The notes below the pieces were generated by a model. The model was not told where the DNA came from. It saw only the letters and a program-made list of their open reading frames with translations, and did not search any database. Both the position numbers and the translations under genes were made by a program. From NCBI RefSeq assembly GCF_002028545.1, contig NZ_MWPQ01000044.1, forward strand, positions 1 to 64,000: a DNA stretch of 64,000 bases. Direction: 5' to 3'. Numbering within the stretch: position 1 is the stretch's first letter; the number at the start of each line of letters is the position of its first letter. This DNA comes from Nitrobacter vulgaris. Its GTDB lineage: Bacteria > Pseudomonadota > Alphaproteobacteria > Rhizobiales > Xanthobacteraceae. Shown here piece after piece: positions 1 through 8,777 of this stretch.

Positions 1-99
1 TCGACTTCGTGCTCATGTTCGTTCCTTCGTCCGCGACGAGAACCGAACACTCCTTAGATCACACAATCAATTCTGTGCCATAGGCGCTGATCCCGGACA

Positions 100-1086
100 G
101 TCTCCTCATGGCTGAAGTGCCACTATCCCGATTTATTTTGCGCCGCGCTTCTCAACAGTCAGCCGATGGGCTTTTACGCACCGGCGCAGATCGTCGGCGA
201 TGCCCGGAAGCACGGCGTTGAGGTTCGCCCGGTGGATGTCAATAAATCTCAGTGGGATAACACGCTGGAAGATGAGGCTGGCCGTTATAAGGCGGTCCGT
301 CTCGGGCTTCGCCAGGTCAAAGGCGTTCGTGAGGAAGATATGAGGCTGCTGGCAACGCGCAGAGCCGGAGGCTACCGCGATATTCACGCGCTGCATCAAG
401 CGGGGATTTCACAGGCGGCACTGGAGCGTCTTGCGAACGCAGATGCGTTTCGCTCTCTTGGTCATGATCGACGCAGAGCGCTTTGGGAAGTAACCGCCCT
501 TGCTGATTCTCCGATCATCCTGTTTGGAGGCGAACCAAACGAAGCAATCGTCGAAGAGGAGCCGGTGCTGCCGGTCATGAGCCTGCCGCAGCATGTCGTG
601 CAGGATTACGGCACGACGGCGCTCTCGCTTAAAGCGCATCCGGTGAGCTTTGTGCGTGAAAAGTTGACCCAGCTCAGAATAGCCTGCGCGGCCGATCTCA
701 AAGAAGCCCGGGACGCTGCGCCTATTAAGGTCGCGGGACTCGTCCTTGTCCGCCAGCGTCCCGGCACGGCAGGCGGCGTCTGCTTCATGACGATCGAAGA
801 TGAGACCGGCGTGTCAAATCTTGTCATCTTCAAAACTCTGTTCAGTAAATTCCGGCGCGAAATCCTTCACTCAAGACTCATCATGGTGGATGGAAAAGTG
901 CAGCGAGAAGGAGATGTCATTCATGTGATCGTTAAGACCTGCCATGATCTCACCCATCTCATGCGCGGGATGACTGAAGACGAGACAGAAAACCTGCCGC
1001 TGCTGACGCTCGCCCACGCAGACGAGCGCAGCCCTAGTGGCCGGGACAGCCGTGACTTCATTCCCTCGGCTCGAAACTTCAAATGA
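100..1086 (+). pseudogene. dnaE2: C-terminal fragment of error-prone DNA polymerase DnaE2
   Basis: DnaE2 (ImuC) is the alpha-type translesion polymerase of the SOS mutasome, normally over 1000 residues. Only about the last 330 residues are here. DnaE2-like sequence starts at about position 100 (VSSWLKCHYPD, then LLNSQPMGFYAPAQIV) and runs to the stop at 1086, through the late fingers and OB-fold part (KVAGLVLVRQRPGTA). An in-frame stop lies at 88-90, and bases 1-99 show no DnaE2-like sequence in any forward frame I read. The gene was therefore cut by a recombination junction near 100. An internal ATG at 166 could start a 306-residue product without the catalytic palm. imuA and imuB are not in the window. 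The family call is firm; whether anything is expressed is unknown. Confidence 0.85.
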
Positions 1087-1275
1087 AGCTGACGCGGCAC
1101 ACATGCCGCAGAATGGTTCGGCACCTGGCTCGAAATATATCTCCGTCAGATTGCCCCCGCTTCAAATGAGCATAAACGCAAACGAGACCCTCAAGATTGC
1201 AGGTTCTGGCTCGTGCTAACGGCCTTCTCGCACTGATTGATTGCCGCGAACAAACCGATAATGTTAAATTCAGAT

Positions 1276-1938
1276 ATGTGTAATCTTTACAGCATCACGA
1301 CAAACCAGGAAGCCATTCGCCGTTTGTTCGGCGTTTTCCACGACAGAGCGGGAAATCTTCCGAGCCTTCCTTCCGTCTTCCCAGATCAGGAAGCGCCTGT
1401 CGTCCGCAACGAAGATGGCAATCGCGAGCTGATTAAAATGCGCTGGGGTATGCCTCCGCCCCCAAACTTCGGCGGTCCGCCGATCACAAATATACGTAAC
1501 ACGCTATCTCCTCATTGGCGGAGATGGCTGAAGCCAGAAAGCCGCTGCCTTGTTCCTGCATCAAGCTTTTCGGAATACGCCCCGCAGCCAAACCCTGCGA
1601 CGGGGAAGAAAGACATCGTCTGGTTTGCGCTGAACGAGGATCGTCCGCTCTTTGCTTTTGCCGGTATGTGGACGCTTTTTACAGGCGAGCGAGGCCCAAA
1701 ATCAAATCCGGTTCCCGGACCGCACTTTGTTTACGGCTTCCTCACAACGACACCTAACGCGGTTGTTGAACCAATTCATCTGAAGGCAATGCCGGTCATT
1801 TTGACGACGGAAGAAGAAAGAGATGTTTGGATGCGCGCGCCCTGGGATGAGGCCAAGGCCTTGCAGCGTCCGGTGCCAGACGAGTGTATTCGTATTGTCG
1901 CACGCGGTGCCAATAAGGAGGATAAAACCGCAGCCTGA
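1276..1938 (+). CDS. SRAP-domain abasic-site processing protein (YedK/HMCES family)
   Basis: Members of this family bond covalently to abasic sites in single-stranded DNA through the alpha-amino group and thiol of Cys2, exposed after Met removal. I chose the ATG at 1276 because it gives the required MCNLYS N-terminus; an upstream TTG at 1237 would bury the Cys. The product is about 220 residues, normal for the family. It has a glutamate in the ASSFSEY segment near residue 100 and the C-terminal HLKAMPVIL motif (usually H-x-R-M-P-V-I-L) near residue 168. It sits 190 bp after the dnaE2 fragment, consistent with an SOS/lesion-tolerance cargo set. SRAP genes are common on plasmids and integrative elements. 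Confidence 0.9.
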   Translation: MCNLYSITTNQEAIRRLFGVFHDRAGNLPSLPSVFPDQEAPVVRNEDGNRELIKMRWGMPPPPNFGGPPITNIRNTLSPHWRRWLKPESRCLVPASSFSEYAPQPNPATGKKDIVWFALNEDRPLFAFAGMWTLFTGERGPKSNPVPGPHFVYGFLTTTPNAVVEPIHLKAMPVILTTEEERDVWMRAPWDEAKALQRPVPDECIRIVARGANKEDKTAA

Positions 1939-2068
1939 TTGATTTTGGCGACTTTTTGTTCCTGCTGCGCTCGCGCCCGATGTCATGACCTATGTCCTTC
2001 GCATTCTTCTTGAATTCAGCCTTTCGGTCCGTCGTCTTTTCAATAGAAGCTGTATCGCGCGCCGCCAT
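1796..2068 (-). other. Short minus-strand frame with a copy of the relaxase C-terminal tail
   Basis: Reading leftwards from an ATG at 2068 (a longer frame from a GTG at 2134 is possible), this frame encodes KAEFKKNAKDIGHDIGR. The neighbouring relaxase ends KGEFKDNAKDVGHDTGR. The DNA around 1977-2035 also resembles the relaxase end around 2395-2460. The rest of the frame runs antisense through the 3' end of the SRAP gene and looks noncoding. This is either a tiny gene with the same tail or a decayed duplicate of the relaxase 3' end. The remaining DNA between 1939 and 2382 shows no other gene. Confidence 0.35.
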
Positions 2069-2382
2069 GCACTTTTCCGCAAAAACTTTCTTTGGTTCGA
2101 ACGGCGCCACAGGTTTTTCGTGGAATATTCCCACTTCAGGGGTCGCGGTTAAGATTTCGCCGATGTCACAAACTGCTTCCCTTCCGGCATTATATCTAGC
2201 GTCGCATGATCCCCCAATTGGCGGCTTCGATTGCCTTGTGCTCGATAGTTCGATCGGCTAGTTGCGCGGGGCTATGCTACCTGCGCTTCAGCCGAAAAAA
2301 ACGCTCTTTTGATTTTTGATGCCTCTAGAAAGATGTCGCGTGGTATGCATGCTGTTGGATGCGGTGCGATAACGCTGCGGCT

Positions 2383-3816
2383 CTAATCTCCTTTCGGCTT
2401 ACGTCCAGTATCGTGGCCTACATCTTTCGCGTTATCTTTGAACTCTCCCTTGCTGTCTTTTCCTTTCTTCTCAGGTGCCAGGCCGCGCGCTGCCTTGAAT
2501 TCATCTGTAAGGCCTCTCTTACGTGCCCTGGCGGAATCCCTTTCCTGTGACGCCGCTTCTCCGCCGTCGCGGGCTGCGTCCTTGCCCGCTTCCCGGTTCG
2601 CCTTGCTGAAGTGTTCCGTGAGCGATGACTTGCGCTTCTCGCGCCACTCCTTGCGGAATATCTCCTTGTCGCGATCTTCGGTGATCTCGCGCGCTTCCGC
2701 CTGGCTCTCCTTGGACTGGCGCATCTTTAATTCGTGGAGCTCATCCGCCTGCTTCTTGTAAAGCGCCGAGAGATCGCGCTCGTGCTTTTGCCGGATTTTT
2801 TCCGTGAGCTTATCTGTTCTGTCGTTCAGCTTACGTGCAAAGAATAGACGCTCGTTCTTTTGCTTTAGCTCCAGCTTCTTCCTTTGTGCTTTCAACCCCA
2901 AAAGCGCGCTAGCTGCTCCCTTCAACATTTGCTTGCGTCCGCTCTTGCCTGCCCTGCGGTAATCCTCGCCATAGGTGCGAATATCGAACCGCACGCGGCT
3001 CCAGGCATTCCGCTGTGCGTCTGCGAACCTTCGCCGTTCCTGGCGCTGAATTGTGAAAAGATCATGCCAGTCGGCGCGCGTCGCTTCACGGTAGCGCCTG
3101 CGCTGCTCTGTAACGAGCCGGTCTCGATCTGTGCGGAGCCGGTCGCGCTCGCCGTGGTGCTTTACGCCAAGGCGATCACTTTCCCGCACGCGCCTGTCAC
3201 TCCTGCGATGTGCGCGCTCCATCCGCCAGCGCTGAAACTCGGCGGCCTTCTGGCTGCTGCGGTCCTTTACGAACTCGCCCTGCCTGCGAAGTTCGTTATT
3301 CAGGACGCGCTGCTCGCACCTGATCTGCCCCTGCCTGCGTTCGAACTCTTCCGCCCACGCGGAAAGTTTCAGGTGGTCCATCTTGAGGGGTGCCGCAATG
3401 CCGGTCTCGGGATTGACGCGGTTGACGATGATATGGATGTGCGGATGCGGCTCGTCGTCATGCCCAACAAGGAGCGCTTCGTGGCCCTCAAGCCCGAGCG
3501 CTTTCAGCGTCTCCTTGGCCGCACCGATCATCTCGTCCTGCGAGGGCTCCTCTCCGGGAGCCCATGACAGGCTGTAGCAATAGACGGGGTCGGTCAGCTT
3601 GCGGCCACGGGTGCTGCCACCCGCCCGTGCCTTGATCTCCGTCTGGTGCATCGCGGTGTAAGCCATGAGCCGTATCGCTTTATCGGCATCCAGGGTCGGA
3701 AGGTTGACGGTGTGGGCGAAGGCGACGCGCTCGCTGGTTTCCGCCTTCTTGTCGTGAAGGTAATAAAGGCCAGCGCCGACGAAGCTTCGGCCTTTCCCCG
3801 CCACTTTAGGCACCAT
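2383..3816 (-). CDS. MobA/VirD2-type relaxase (first mobilization module)
   Basis: A conjugative relaxase nicks oriT and stays covalently bound to the 5' end through a tyrosine. This 477-residue protein has the family architecture: a candidate catalytic Tyr19/Tyr20 in GAGLYYLHDKK, and a histidine triad HPHIH at residues 124-128 (HDDEPHPHIHIIVNRV) that binds the metal. About 280 residues of highly charged coiled-coil-like sequence rich in Arg, Lys and Glu follow. The gene overlaps the upstream mobC by 11 bp (3806-3816), so the two are translationally coupled. The relaxase assignment is firm; the MOB class (probably MOBP-like) is inferred from the triad. A second, unrelated relaxase lies at 10217-11866. 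Confidence 0.9.
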   Translation of the reverse strand: MVPKVAGKGRSFVGAGLYYLHDKKAETSERVAFAHTVNLPTLDADKAIRLMAYTAMHQTEIKARAGGSTRGRKLTDPVYCYSLSWAPGEEPSQDEMIGAAKETLKALGLEGHEALLVGHDDEPHPHIHIIVNRVNPETGIAAPLKMDHLKLSAWAEEFERRQGQIRCEQRVLNNELRRQGEFVKDRSSQKAAEFQRWRMERAHRRSDRRVRESDRLGVKHHGERDRLRTDRDRLVTEQRRRYREATRADWHDLFTIQRQERRRFADAQRNAWSRVRFDIRTYGEDYRRAGKSGRKQMLKGAASALLGLKAQRKKLELKQKNERLFFARKLNDRTDKLTEKIRQKHERDLSALYKKQADELHELKMRQSKESQAEAREITEDRDKEIFRKEWREKRKSSLTEHFSKANREAGKDAARDGGEAASQERDSARARKRGLTDEFKAARGLAPEKKGKDSKGEFKDNAKDVGHDTGRKPKGD

Positions 3817-4138
3817 CAGCGATGTCCAGGATGGCGGCTTCGACGGCGGCAGCCGCCCTTGCCAGCTCAGGCGGAATCAGGCCTGTTGCATGAAGTTTAT
3901 GGACGGCCTGATTGAGGTTGATGCCAATGCGGCGCAGCTCGTCAAAGACTTCAGGGCCTAGGGTCCGCGTCTTCTTTACGACGACGGTTCCCGTGAGAAG
4001 CATGCGGCGGGTGTAGTCCGAAACGGACATATTCGCCTTATGCGCAGCCTGCCGGATGCGAAGATATTCGGCAGGGCGAAGGCGGCAGCGCAGCATCTCG
4101 CTGAGCTGGTCGTCACGGCCTTTCCGGGGCCGGGCCAT
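3806..4138 (-). CDS. MobC-like relaxosome accessory protein
   Basis: This 110-residue basic protein resembles MobC/MbeC mobilization factors, ribbon-helix-helix proteins that bind oriT and help load the relaxase. The segment RLRPAEYLRIRQAAHKANMSVSDYTRRMLL near residues 19-50 has the expected strand-helix-helix pattern. The conserved C-terminal half includes DELRRIGINLNQAVHKLHATG, typical of MobC. It is the first gene of the module and overlaps the relaxase start. A perfect 10-bp palindrome (GGCGTACGCC, 4151-4160) lies 12 bp upstream of its start and could be an autorepression or relaxosome site. Confidence 0.85.
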   Translation of the reverse strand: MARPRKGRDDQLSEMLRCRLRPAEYLRIRQAAHKANMSVSDYTRRMLLTGTVVVKKTRTLGPEVFDELRRIGINLNQAVHKLHATGLIPPELARAAAAVEAAILDIADGA

Positions 4139-4455
4139 GGTTCGCTCCCTGGCGTACGCCCGCGTAAAAATAAGGACGCGTCGTGGAAATGAATTATGCC
4201 GTCAGGCCCCGTGCCGGACTTCCGTGGTTCAGCGGCGGAACGCTGGCAAGATGAAATCGTTTTTTGGCAGGGAAACCTCCGCGCTAGCCGGAAAGGTTTT
4301 CGTGCCACAAAAACATATCTTGCTACTCTGGACTACTCTCCTTTTTCCTTACTACCATCCCCTCCGCTTCTGCGCCAGTTGGGCTTTAGCCATGGCCGCA
4401 TCGTCCGGTACATACCCGCGTGTGTGGGCTGGGATTAGTCCTGTAAAATGATTGG
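4139..4455. promoter_or_regulatory. Gene-free region upstream of mobC: candidate oriT/divergent promoter
   Basis: About 317 bp without a gene between the minus-strand mobC-relaxase pair and the plus-strand frame at 4456. It contains the palindrome GGCGTACGCC at 4151-4160. Origins of transfer usually lie just upstream of mobC in this arrangement, so this is the best location for the first module's oriT. I see no nic motif that I can identify with confidence. Confidence 0.35.
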
Positions 4456-4751
4456 ATGCCAGTTCGCCCAAAGGGAAGAAGGCGTAAGCCACCCGTCTCC
4501 AAAGCCGACAATTCCGCATTGAAGATACGGGTGCTCGGTAAGGACAACGTGCCGCTCACCATGGCGGAACTGCGTGAGGGCCCGCTGGAAGCGGCCCGTC
4601 AGCTCCTCCAATATGAACCCGGTTACCGGGTGAAATCGGCGGCGATCTATCTGCCGATGATCGCGAGGACGGCGGCCTCGTTCGTATCAATGAAGCCAAT
4701 GAGCTTGTGATTTTTCCCTATAAGAGCGCAGCCGAGGAACACGGCATTTGA
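4456..4751 (+). pseudogene. Small conserved-looking protein, apparently frameshifted near 4660
   Basis: The frame from ATG 4456 encodes a basic protein (MPVRPKGRRRKPPVSKAD, then LKIRVLGKDNVPLTMAELREG) up to about YRVKSAAIYLPM. It then runs into an unconvincing tail ending at 4710. From 4659 the adjacent frame continues with DREDGGLVRINEANELVIFPYK and SAAEEHGI, stopping at 4749-4751. Joined, the two halves read as one coherent product of about 98 residues, which suggests loss of one base near 4660. I do not know the function. A sequencing error would explain it equally well. Confidence 0.5.
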
Positions 4752-4785
4752 GGGGGCAGCCCCCGCGGCTAGTCCCGCCTTCGGC

Positions 4786-5322
4786 CTACGCCGGGTAGCG
4801 GTCCTGGCCGAGCGCCTCATCCAGAACTCCGGGCAAAGTCCTGTCCGCAAAGCCCAGCACTGACTGCGCCATGAAGGCGAGGTGTTCGAGCATGTAGTTG
4901 TCAGCAACCGCGATGAGGACGTTCGTCAGCGCCCTCGCAATGAACCGGTTGGGCTGCTTGCCATCGTAACGGCGGCAATGCCGGACAACCTCCTTTTCAA
5001 GGTCTTCCTGGCATGCACTCTCTTTGTGGGGCCAGCCCTTGATTGCCTCTTCCACCTTGCCGCCCGGGGGAAGCCATGCCCCGTCATACATCTTCCGCTT
5101 TGCAAGCGTGGTGCGGGATGCCTCCAGCTGATAATGGTCCTGGGCGTGCCCGGCGGTGATGCCTTCGCGGCTTGCGATCTCGTTTGCGGCGAACATCAAT
5201 GCCGACTCGACCTCGTGCTTCGCGTTATGATAGCGTCGGTACATTCCAAGCACGAATTCCATTAAATCCGCCTCGATCTTGTCCCGACGGGTGCGGTCCA
5301 TCGCAAGCGCAAATTCGCTCAT
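4786..5322 (-). CDS. Hypothetical protein of the mobilization module
   Basis: A 178-residue soluble, mostly helical protein with no family that I recognise. It begins MSEFALAMDRTRRDKIEAD and ends DEALGQDRYPA. There is no signal peptide or membrane segment. The short C-terminal string LGQDRYP resembles LGKDRYP at the end of the divergent neighbour (5362-5799); this may be chance or a shared interaction tail. It is transcribed away from the traG-like operon, with 39 bp between the two divergent starts. Confidence 0.65.
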   Translation of the reverse strand: MSEFALAMDRTRRDKIEADLMEFVLGMYRRYHNAKHEVESALMFAANEIASREGITAGHAQDHYQLEASRTTLAKRKMYDGAWLPPGGKVEEAIKGWPHKESACQEDLEKEVVRHCRRYDGKQPNRFIARALTNVLIAVADNYMLEHLAFMAQSVLGFADRTLPGVLDEALGQDRYPA

Positions 5323-5361
5323 ATTCCCTCCGTTATTTTTCTTGATTGAAAGAATTCTAAC

Positions 5362-5799
5362 ATGGCGGACGAGGACGGCGCAAATAATGGCGGCAAAATC
5401 GGCAAGTCATTTAATAAGCATTCAAAAGCAGACATTGAGAAGTTGCCAGCGCGCGAAAAAACGCAATACGAGAATAACGAGATTACCTTCAGACGTGAGC
5501 AGGACCGCACGAAAAAAGAGAATGATCTAAGGCGCGATGAGCGCGTCATTAAAGAAATCCAGAACCAGCTTGGTAAGCCGCAACCTGCGCCTAAGCCGGA
5601 CTTCGCCCGCACCACCGCCAGCGACGACCTATTCTCTCCTCAAAAATTCAAATCACTTCGCGATGCGGCGGAAAAGACCGTCCGTGAGCGCGAGCAAAAC
5701 GATCTAACCGAACGCGCTCGCCGCTTTGAGATTTCTCAGGTGAGGTTTCTTGATCGCCACCTTGGCAAAGATCGGTATCCATCGAAGGAGCGCGAGTGA
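5362..5799 (+). CDS. Hypothetical hydrophilic coiled-coil protein, first gene of the coupling-protein operon
   Basis: This 145-residue, highly charged protein is rich in Lys, Arg, Glu and Asp and predicted helical (TFRREQDRTKKENDLRRDER, then KSLRDAAEKTVREREQND). It has no signal peptide. Its TGA at 5797-5799 overlaps the ATG of the TraG-like gene by one base (TGATG), so the genes are translationally coupled. A role alongside the coupling protein, for example as an adaptor, is inferred from position only. Confidence 0.7.
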   Translation: MADEDGANNGGKIGKSFNKHSKADIEKLPAREKTQYENNEITFRREQDRTKKENDLRRDERVIKEIQNQLGKPQPAPKPDFARTTASDDLFSPQKFKSLRDAAEKTVREREQNDLTERARRFEISQVRFLDRHLGKDRYPSKERE

Positions 5800-7334
5800 T
5801 GCCGCCCCAATTACCCCGAGGCCACGCCGCAGTACGCAAACCGCAATCGGCGTCAAGCAAGTGGGCGGAGCAAGCCGACATTGCCGCGATTGAAGGCCTC
5901 ATCGTCCATAAGGATTTGAAGGCGCTGTGCGGGCGGCATGCCCTGTTCGTCGGGCAGCTCGATGACGGTTCTTATGTCGGCGTTACCGATGACCGGCACT
6001 GCCTGACCGTCGCCGGCAGCCGTGCCGGCAAGGGGACGACTTTGATCGTCCCCAACCTTGCGCTCTATGGCGGGTCGATACTGTGCATCGACCCCAAAGG
6101 TGAGAACGCGCGCCTCACTGCCGCGAGGCGGCGCGCTATGGGACAGGACGTATATGTCCTCGACCCCTTCGGTGTTTCAGGAGAAGCCGAACAGGCTTCA
6201 TACAATCCGTTCGACGATCTCGACCCGTCGGACCCTGCTTTCATCGACGATGTCACGCTCCTTGCGGACAGCCTGATTGCCGACAAGAACCTGAAAGACC
6301 CGCATTGGGATGAAGCGGCGCGGGAGCTCATCAAGGGCCTCATCCTGCATCTGAAGCTGAACAGCCCGTTCGCCGACAAGCAGAACCTCTATGAAATGCG
6401 CCGCATACTTTCCAACCCTGCACTCCTTGCGCCTCAAGTGATTGAGATGGAGGAGTCGGATGCGCTCGATGGTGTTCTGGCGGCCATTGGCAACTCGTTT
6501 GAGTTAAAGCCCGAGAGAGAGCGGGATTCAGTGCTCTCGACAGCCTTAAGGCATACGGAATTCCTCGACAGCCCCGGTATGCGCGAAGTGCTTGCGGGCG
6601 GAGCTCCGGCCAAAAAAACTCTTTCGTCTTTAAGAGCGCTGCGCGCGTCGCACCGGACAGCGGGCGCGAAGCCGGTCACGATTTATCTTTGTCTGCCTGC
6701 ATCACGGATGCCGACGCATTCAAGGTGGCTGCGGGCCGTCATAAATTTTGCGCTCGCGATGCTGGAAAAAGATGCGCAGGACCAGGGGCCGAATGAAAAA
6801 CCTTCCGGCCCCGCAGTGCTGTTTCTCATGGACGAGTTTTCCTCGCTCGGCCACATGCCGTCGATGGCGATTGCGGCGGGACTTATGGCTGGCTTTGGCG
6901 TGCGGCTATGGCCGTTCCTGCAAGATCTTTCGCAGCTCCAGCAGCACTACGAGAAAAGTTGGGAGTCCTTCGTCGGCAACGCGGGAGCCCAGCTTTTCTT
7001 CGGCAACACCGACCTTACGACGCTCCGGCATGTCTCGGAGCGCCTTGGTAAGACGCGTATCGTTTCCACCGGGCTCTCCATGCCTGCTGGCGGGCTCGAT
7101 AGCGTCAGCCTCAGCGAGACGACAACGCCTTTACTTGCAACGGACGAAATTCAGATTCATTTCGCGCGGCGGAAGGCCGCCGATGAATTCCTTATTCTGC
7201 TTCTGCCGCATAGCGTTCCGGTTGCCCTTAAGAAGACGCCCTACTTCAAGGATAGAAACATTACGGCGCTGCTTAGCGGTCAAGCGCTGTCATCACCGCC
7301 CGTCAAACCTAAAAGAGGATGGTTTGGGTCATGA
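5799..7334 (+). CDS. TraG/VirD4-type coupling ATPase lacking the N-terminal membrane anchor
   Basis: Type IV coupling proteins are hexameric ATPases that deliver the relaxosome to a secretion channel. Walker A GSRAGKGTT lies near residues 74-82, CIDPKGE near 97-103, and Walker B VLFLMDEFSSLG near 340-352. The later GNTDLTTLRHVSERLGKTR and the C-terminal FLILLLPHSVPVALKKTPYF are typical VirD4/TraG segments. At about 511 residues it is shorter than usual (about 600-650). The N-terminus before the nucleotide-binding domain is hydrophilic, with none of the usual transmembrane helices. A small membrane protein gene starts within its stop codon (7331) and may supply the missing anchor. I chose ATG 5799; a GTG at 5796 is also possible. 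Confidence 0.9.
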   Translation: MPPQLPRGHAAVRKPQSASSKWAEQADIAAIEGLIVHKDLKALCGRHALFVGQLDDGSYVGVTDDRHCLTVAGSRAGKGTTLIVPNLALYGGSILCIDPKGENARLTAARRRAMGQDVYVLDPFGVSGEAEQASYNPFDDLDPSDPAFIDDVTLLADSLIADKNLKDPHWDEAARELIKGLILHLKLNSPFADKQNLYEMRRILSNPALLAPQVIEMEESDALDGVLAAIGNSFELKPERERDSVLSTALRHTEFLDSPGMREVLAGGAPAKKTLSSLRALRASHRTAGAKPVTIYLCLPASRMPTHSRWLRAVINFALAMLEKDAQDQGPNEKPSGPAVLFLMDEFSSLGHMPSMAIAAGLMAGFGVRLWPFLQDLSQLQQHYEKSWESFVGNAGAQLFFGNTDLTTLRHVSERLGKTRIVSTGLSMPAGGLDSVSLSETTTPLLATDEIQIHFARRKAADEFLILLLPHSVPVALKKTPYFKDRNITALLSGQALSSPPVKPKRGWFGS

Positions 7335-7789
7335 GAAACGCATTCCCTTGGATTAAGGGACTTGTTCGGTTCGTATTCTTTACCGGCAGTTTTGGCCTCG
7401 ATGCTTTTCTTCTCGCAGGCGGCGCTATTTCGATCTTTTCGATGTTCAACCCGCGACCGTCCTTCATCTATGATGGCCCCAATAGCCTCTCTGCTTCCCT
7501 TGTGGCGTTTTACTACCCGGTCGTTCTATGGGGATTGTTCGGCGTTCTATTCGTATTGAGCGTCGGCATGGCGATACGGGGATTCAAGGCGGGAGCGGCG
7601 CAGGCAAAAACAGTGATTTATACAAGAGAAGGCGGCGTGGTCGACTTCCCCTGGTGGACGTGTCTTGGCATGTGGGAGTACTGGGACCAGGTCGTAAGCT
7701 GGACGGTGAAAGGGCTCTTTTTTGGCTTCCTCGCCTATCAGGGAATGCTTCACGAATACGCTGCACGCCCGTGGTTTCCATCTCATTGA
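7331..7789 (+). CDS. Small multi-pass membrane protein overlapping the coupling ATPase gene
   Basis: About 152 residues from ATG 7331, which overlaps the traG stop by ATGA and has a purine-rich AGAGG upstream. An ATG at 7319 would add four residues but leaves no room for that site. Hydrophobic stretches occur near residues 10-40 (FVFFTGSFGLDAFLLAGGAI) and 60-85 (VAFYYPVVLWGLFGVLFVLS), with a weaker third near the C-terminus (VKGLFFGFLAYQG). I do not recognise a family. Because the ATPase lacks its own anchor, a partner role is plausible but inferred. Confidence 0.75.
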   Translation: MRNAFPWIKGLVRFVFFTGSFGLDAFLLAGGAISIFSMFNPRPSFIYDGPNSLSASLVAFYYPVVLWGLFGVLFVLSVGMAIRGFKAGAAQAKTVIYTREGGVVDFPWWTCLGMWEYWDQVVSWTVKGLFFGFLAYQGMLHEYAARPWFPSH

Positions 7790-7851
7790 AACAACATGAA
7801 AATCTGCCTGAACTTTGATGGTCGTGACGGCGATATGGTATTATTTCATGA

Positions 7852-8751
7852 GTGTTATCGAACGTATTTGCAGCCGAAGTAAAACCTCTCGTCAAAGAAA
7901 GCCGTGAAAAGCAGTTTGCGAGGCGCAGCCACGACCGTGCAATGCGCGCAATCGGCAAGCTCGACCCCGCAGCGCTCACCCTCCGCCAGAACGCTTATGT
8001 GTTCAGCTATCTCGCCGATGCCGTGATGGAAATGGCGAAGCGCAAAGACCATTTCTCCCCGCCGTATAATTACGTTCGGGAAGATTTCTATAAAAGGGAG
8101 ATTTTCTATCTTCAGGATCTCGGTAAGCGGCGGCAGTACTCGCCAGCGCTCTATGAGTGGATGAAGATGGCGAGAGATAAATTCGCGGGTGAACTGCAGT
8201 TAGAGCAAGATTTTCAGAAAGGCCTGCGCGAATGGTCGGACATGACCATTGAAGAGCGGAAAGAATTTCTACGGGAGCAAATCAGGGCGCAAATTAAATC
8301 ATTCAGCAAACATGGAGTTGAGTTTTTGGTGCCGCCCATATCTTTCGAGAAGTTAAGCGGCGATTCCTATGCCCAGTTCCGCTACCTAATGACGACGCGT
8401 GGTCCGGAAGACACGGATATCGTGCTTCACACGAAGCTGCTCAATTGGAGAAGGGCGCTAAGGCCGCTCGCGTATGCGTTTCACGAGGTAACCCACGCCG
8501 TTACGTGGCAGCTCGCGCGGGCGGTGACGGAAGGAACAATCGCGCCCGGCCATCCGCTCTATAAGGATGCGCTGCAGCGGAAAATCAGCATCCACGCGTC
8601 TGCGGCTTTCCCGGGCAAAGTCGAGAGTCTCTCTTTACAATGTCCTGAGGAAGATATCGCCTACACATCGCAGTTCAGGTTTGAGGAGCGTCTTTCCGAG
8701 CAAATTCGCGCGGCTAACCGAACTGCCCGAAACGCGAGACCGACGCTGTAA
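7852..8751 (+). CDS. Putative zincin-type metallopeptidase-like protein (HEVTH motif)
   Basis: A 299-residue protein with a zinc-protease-type HExxH motif near residue 210 (YAFHEVTHAVTWQ) and an acidic FEERLSEQIR about 65 residues later that could give the third ligand. The N-terminal two-thirds is helical and charged, with no signal peptide, so it probably acts in the cytoplasm. I cannot name the family. Domains of this kind occur in antirestriction and effector proteins of mobile elements. The only start that keeps the full frame is GTG 7852, without a clear ribosome binding site. It follows the coupling-protein genes on the same strand after a 62-bp gap. Confidence 0.65.
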   Translation: MLSNVFAAEVKPLVKESREKQFARRSHDRAMRAIGKLDPAALTLRQNAYVFSYLADAVMEMAKRKDHFSPPYNYVREDFYKREIFYLQDLGKRRQYSPALYEWMKMARDKFAGELQLEQDFQKGLREWSDMTIEERKEFLREQIRAQIKSFSKHGVEFLVPPISFEKLSGDSYAQFRYLMTTRGPEDTDIVLHTKLLNWRRALRPLAYAFHEVTHAVTWQLARAVTEGTIAPGHPLYKDALQRKISIHASAAFPGKVESLSLQCPEEDIAYTSQFRFEERLSEQIRAANRTARNARPTL

Positions 8752-8777
8752 GAGCGCCGGTCCGCGACCCGCTTAAC

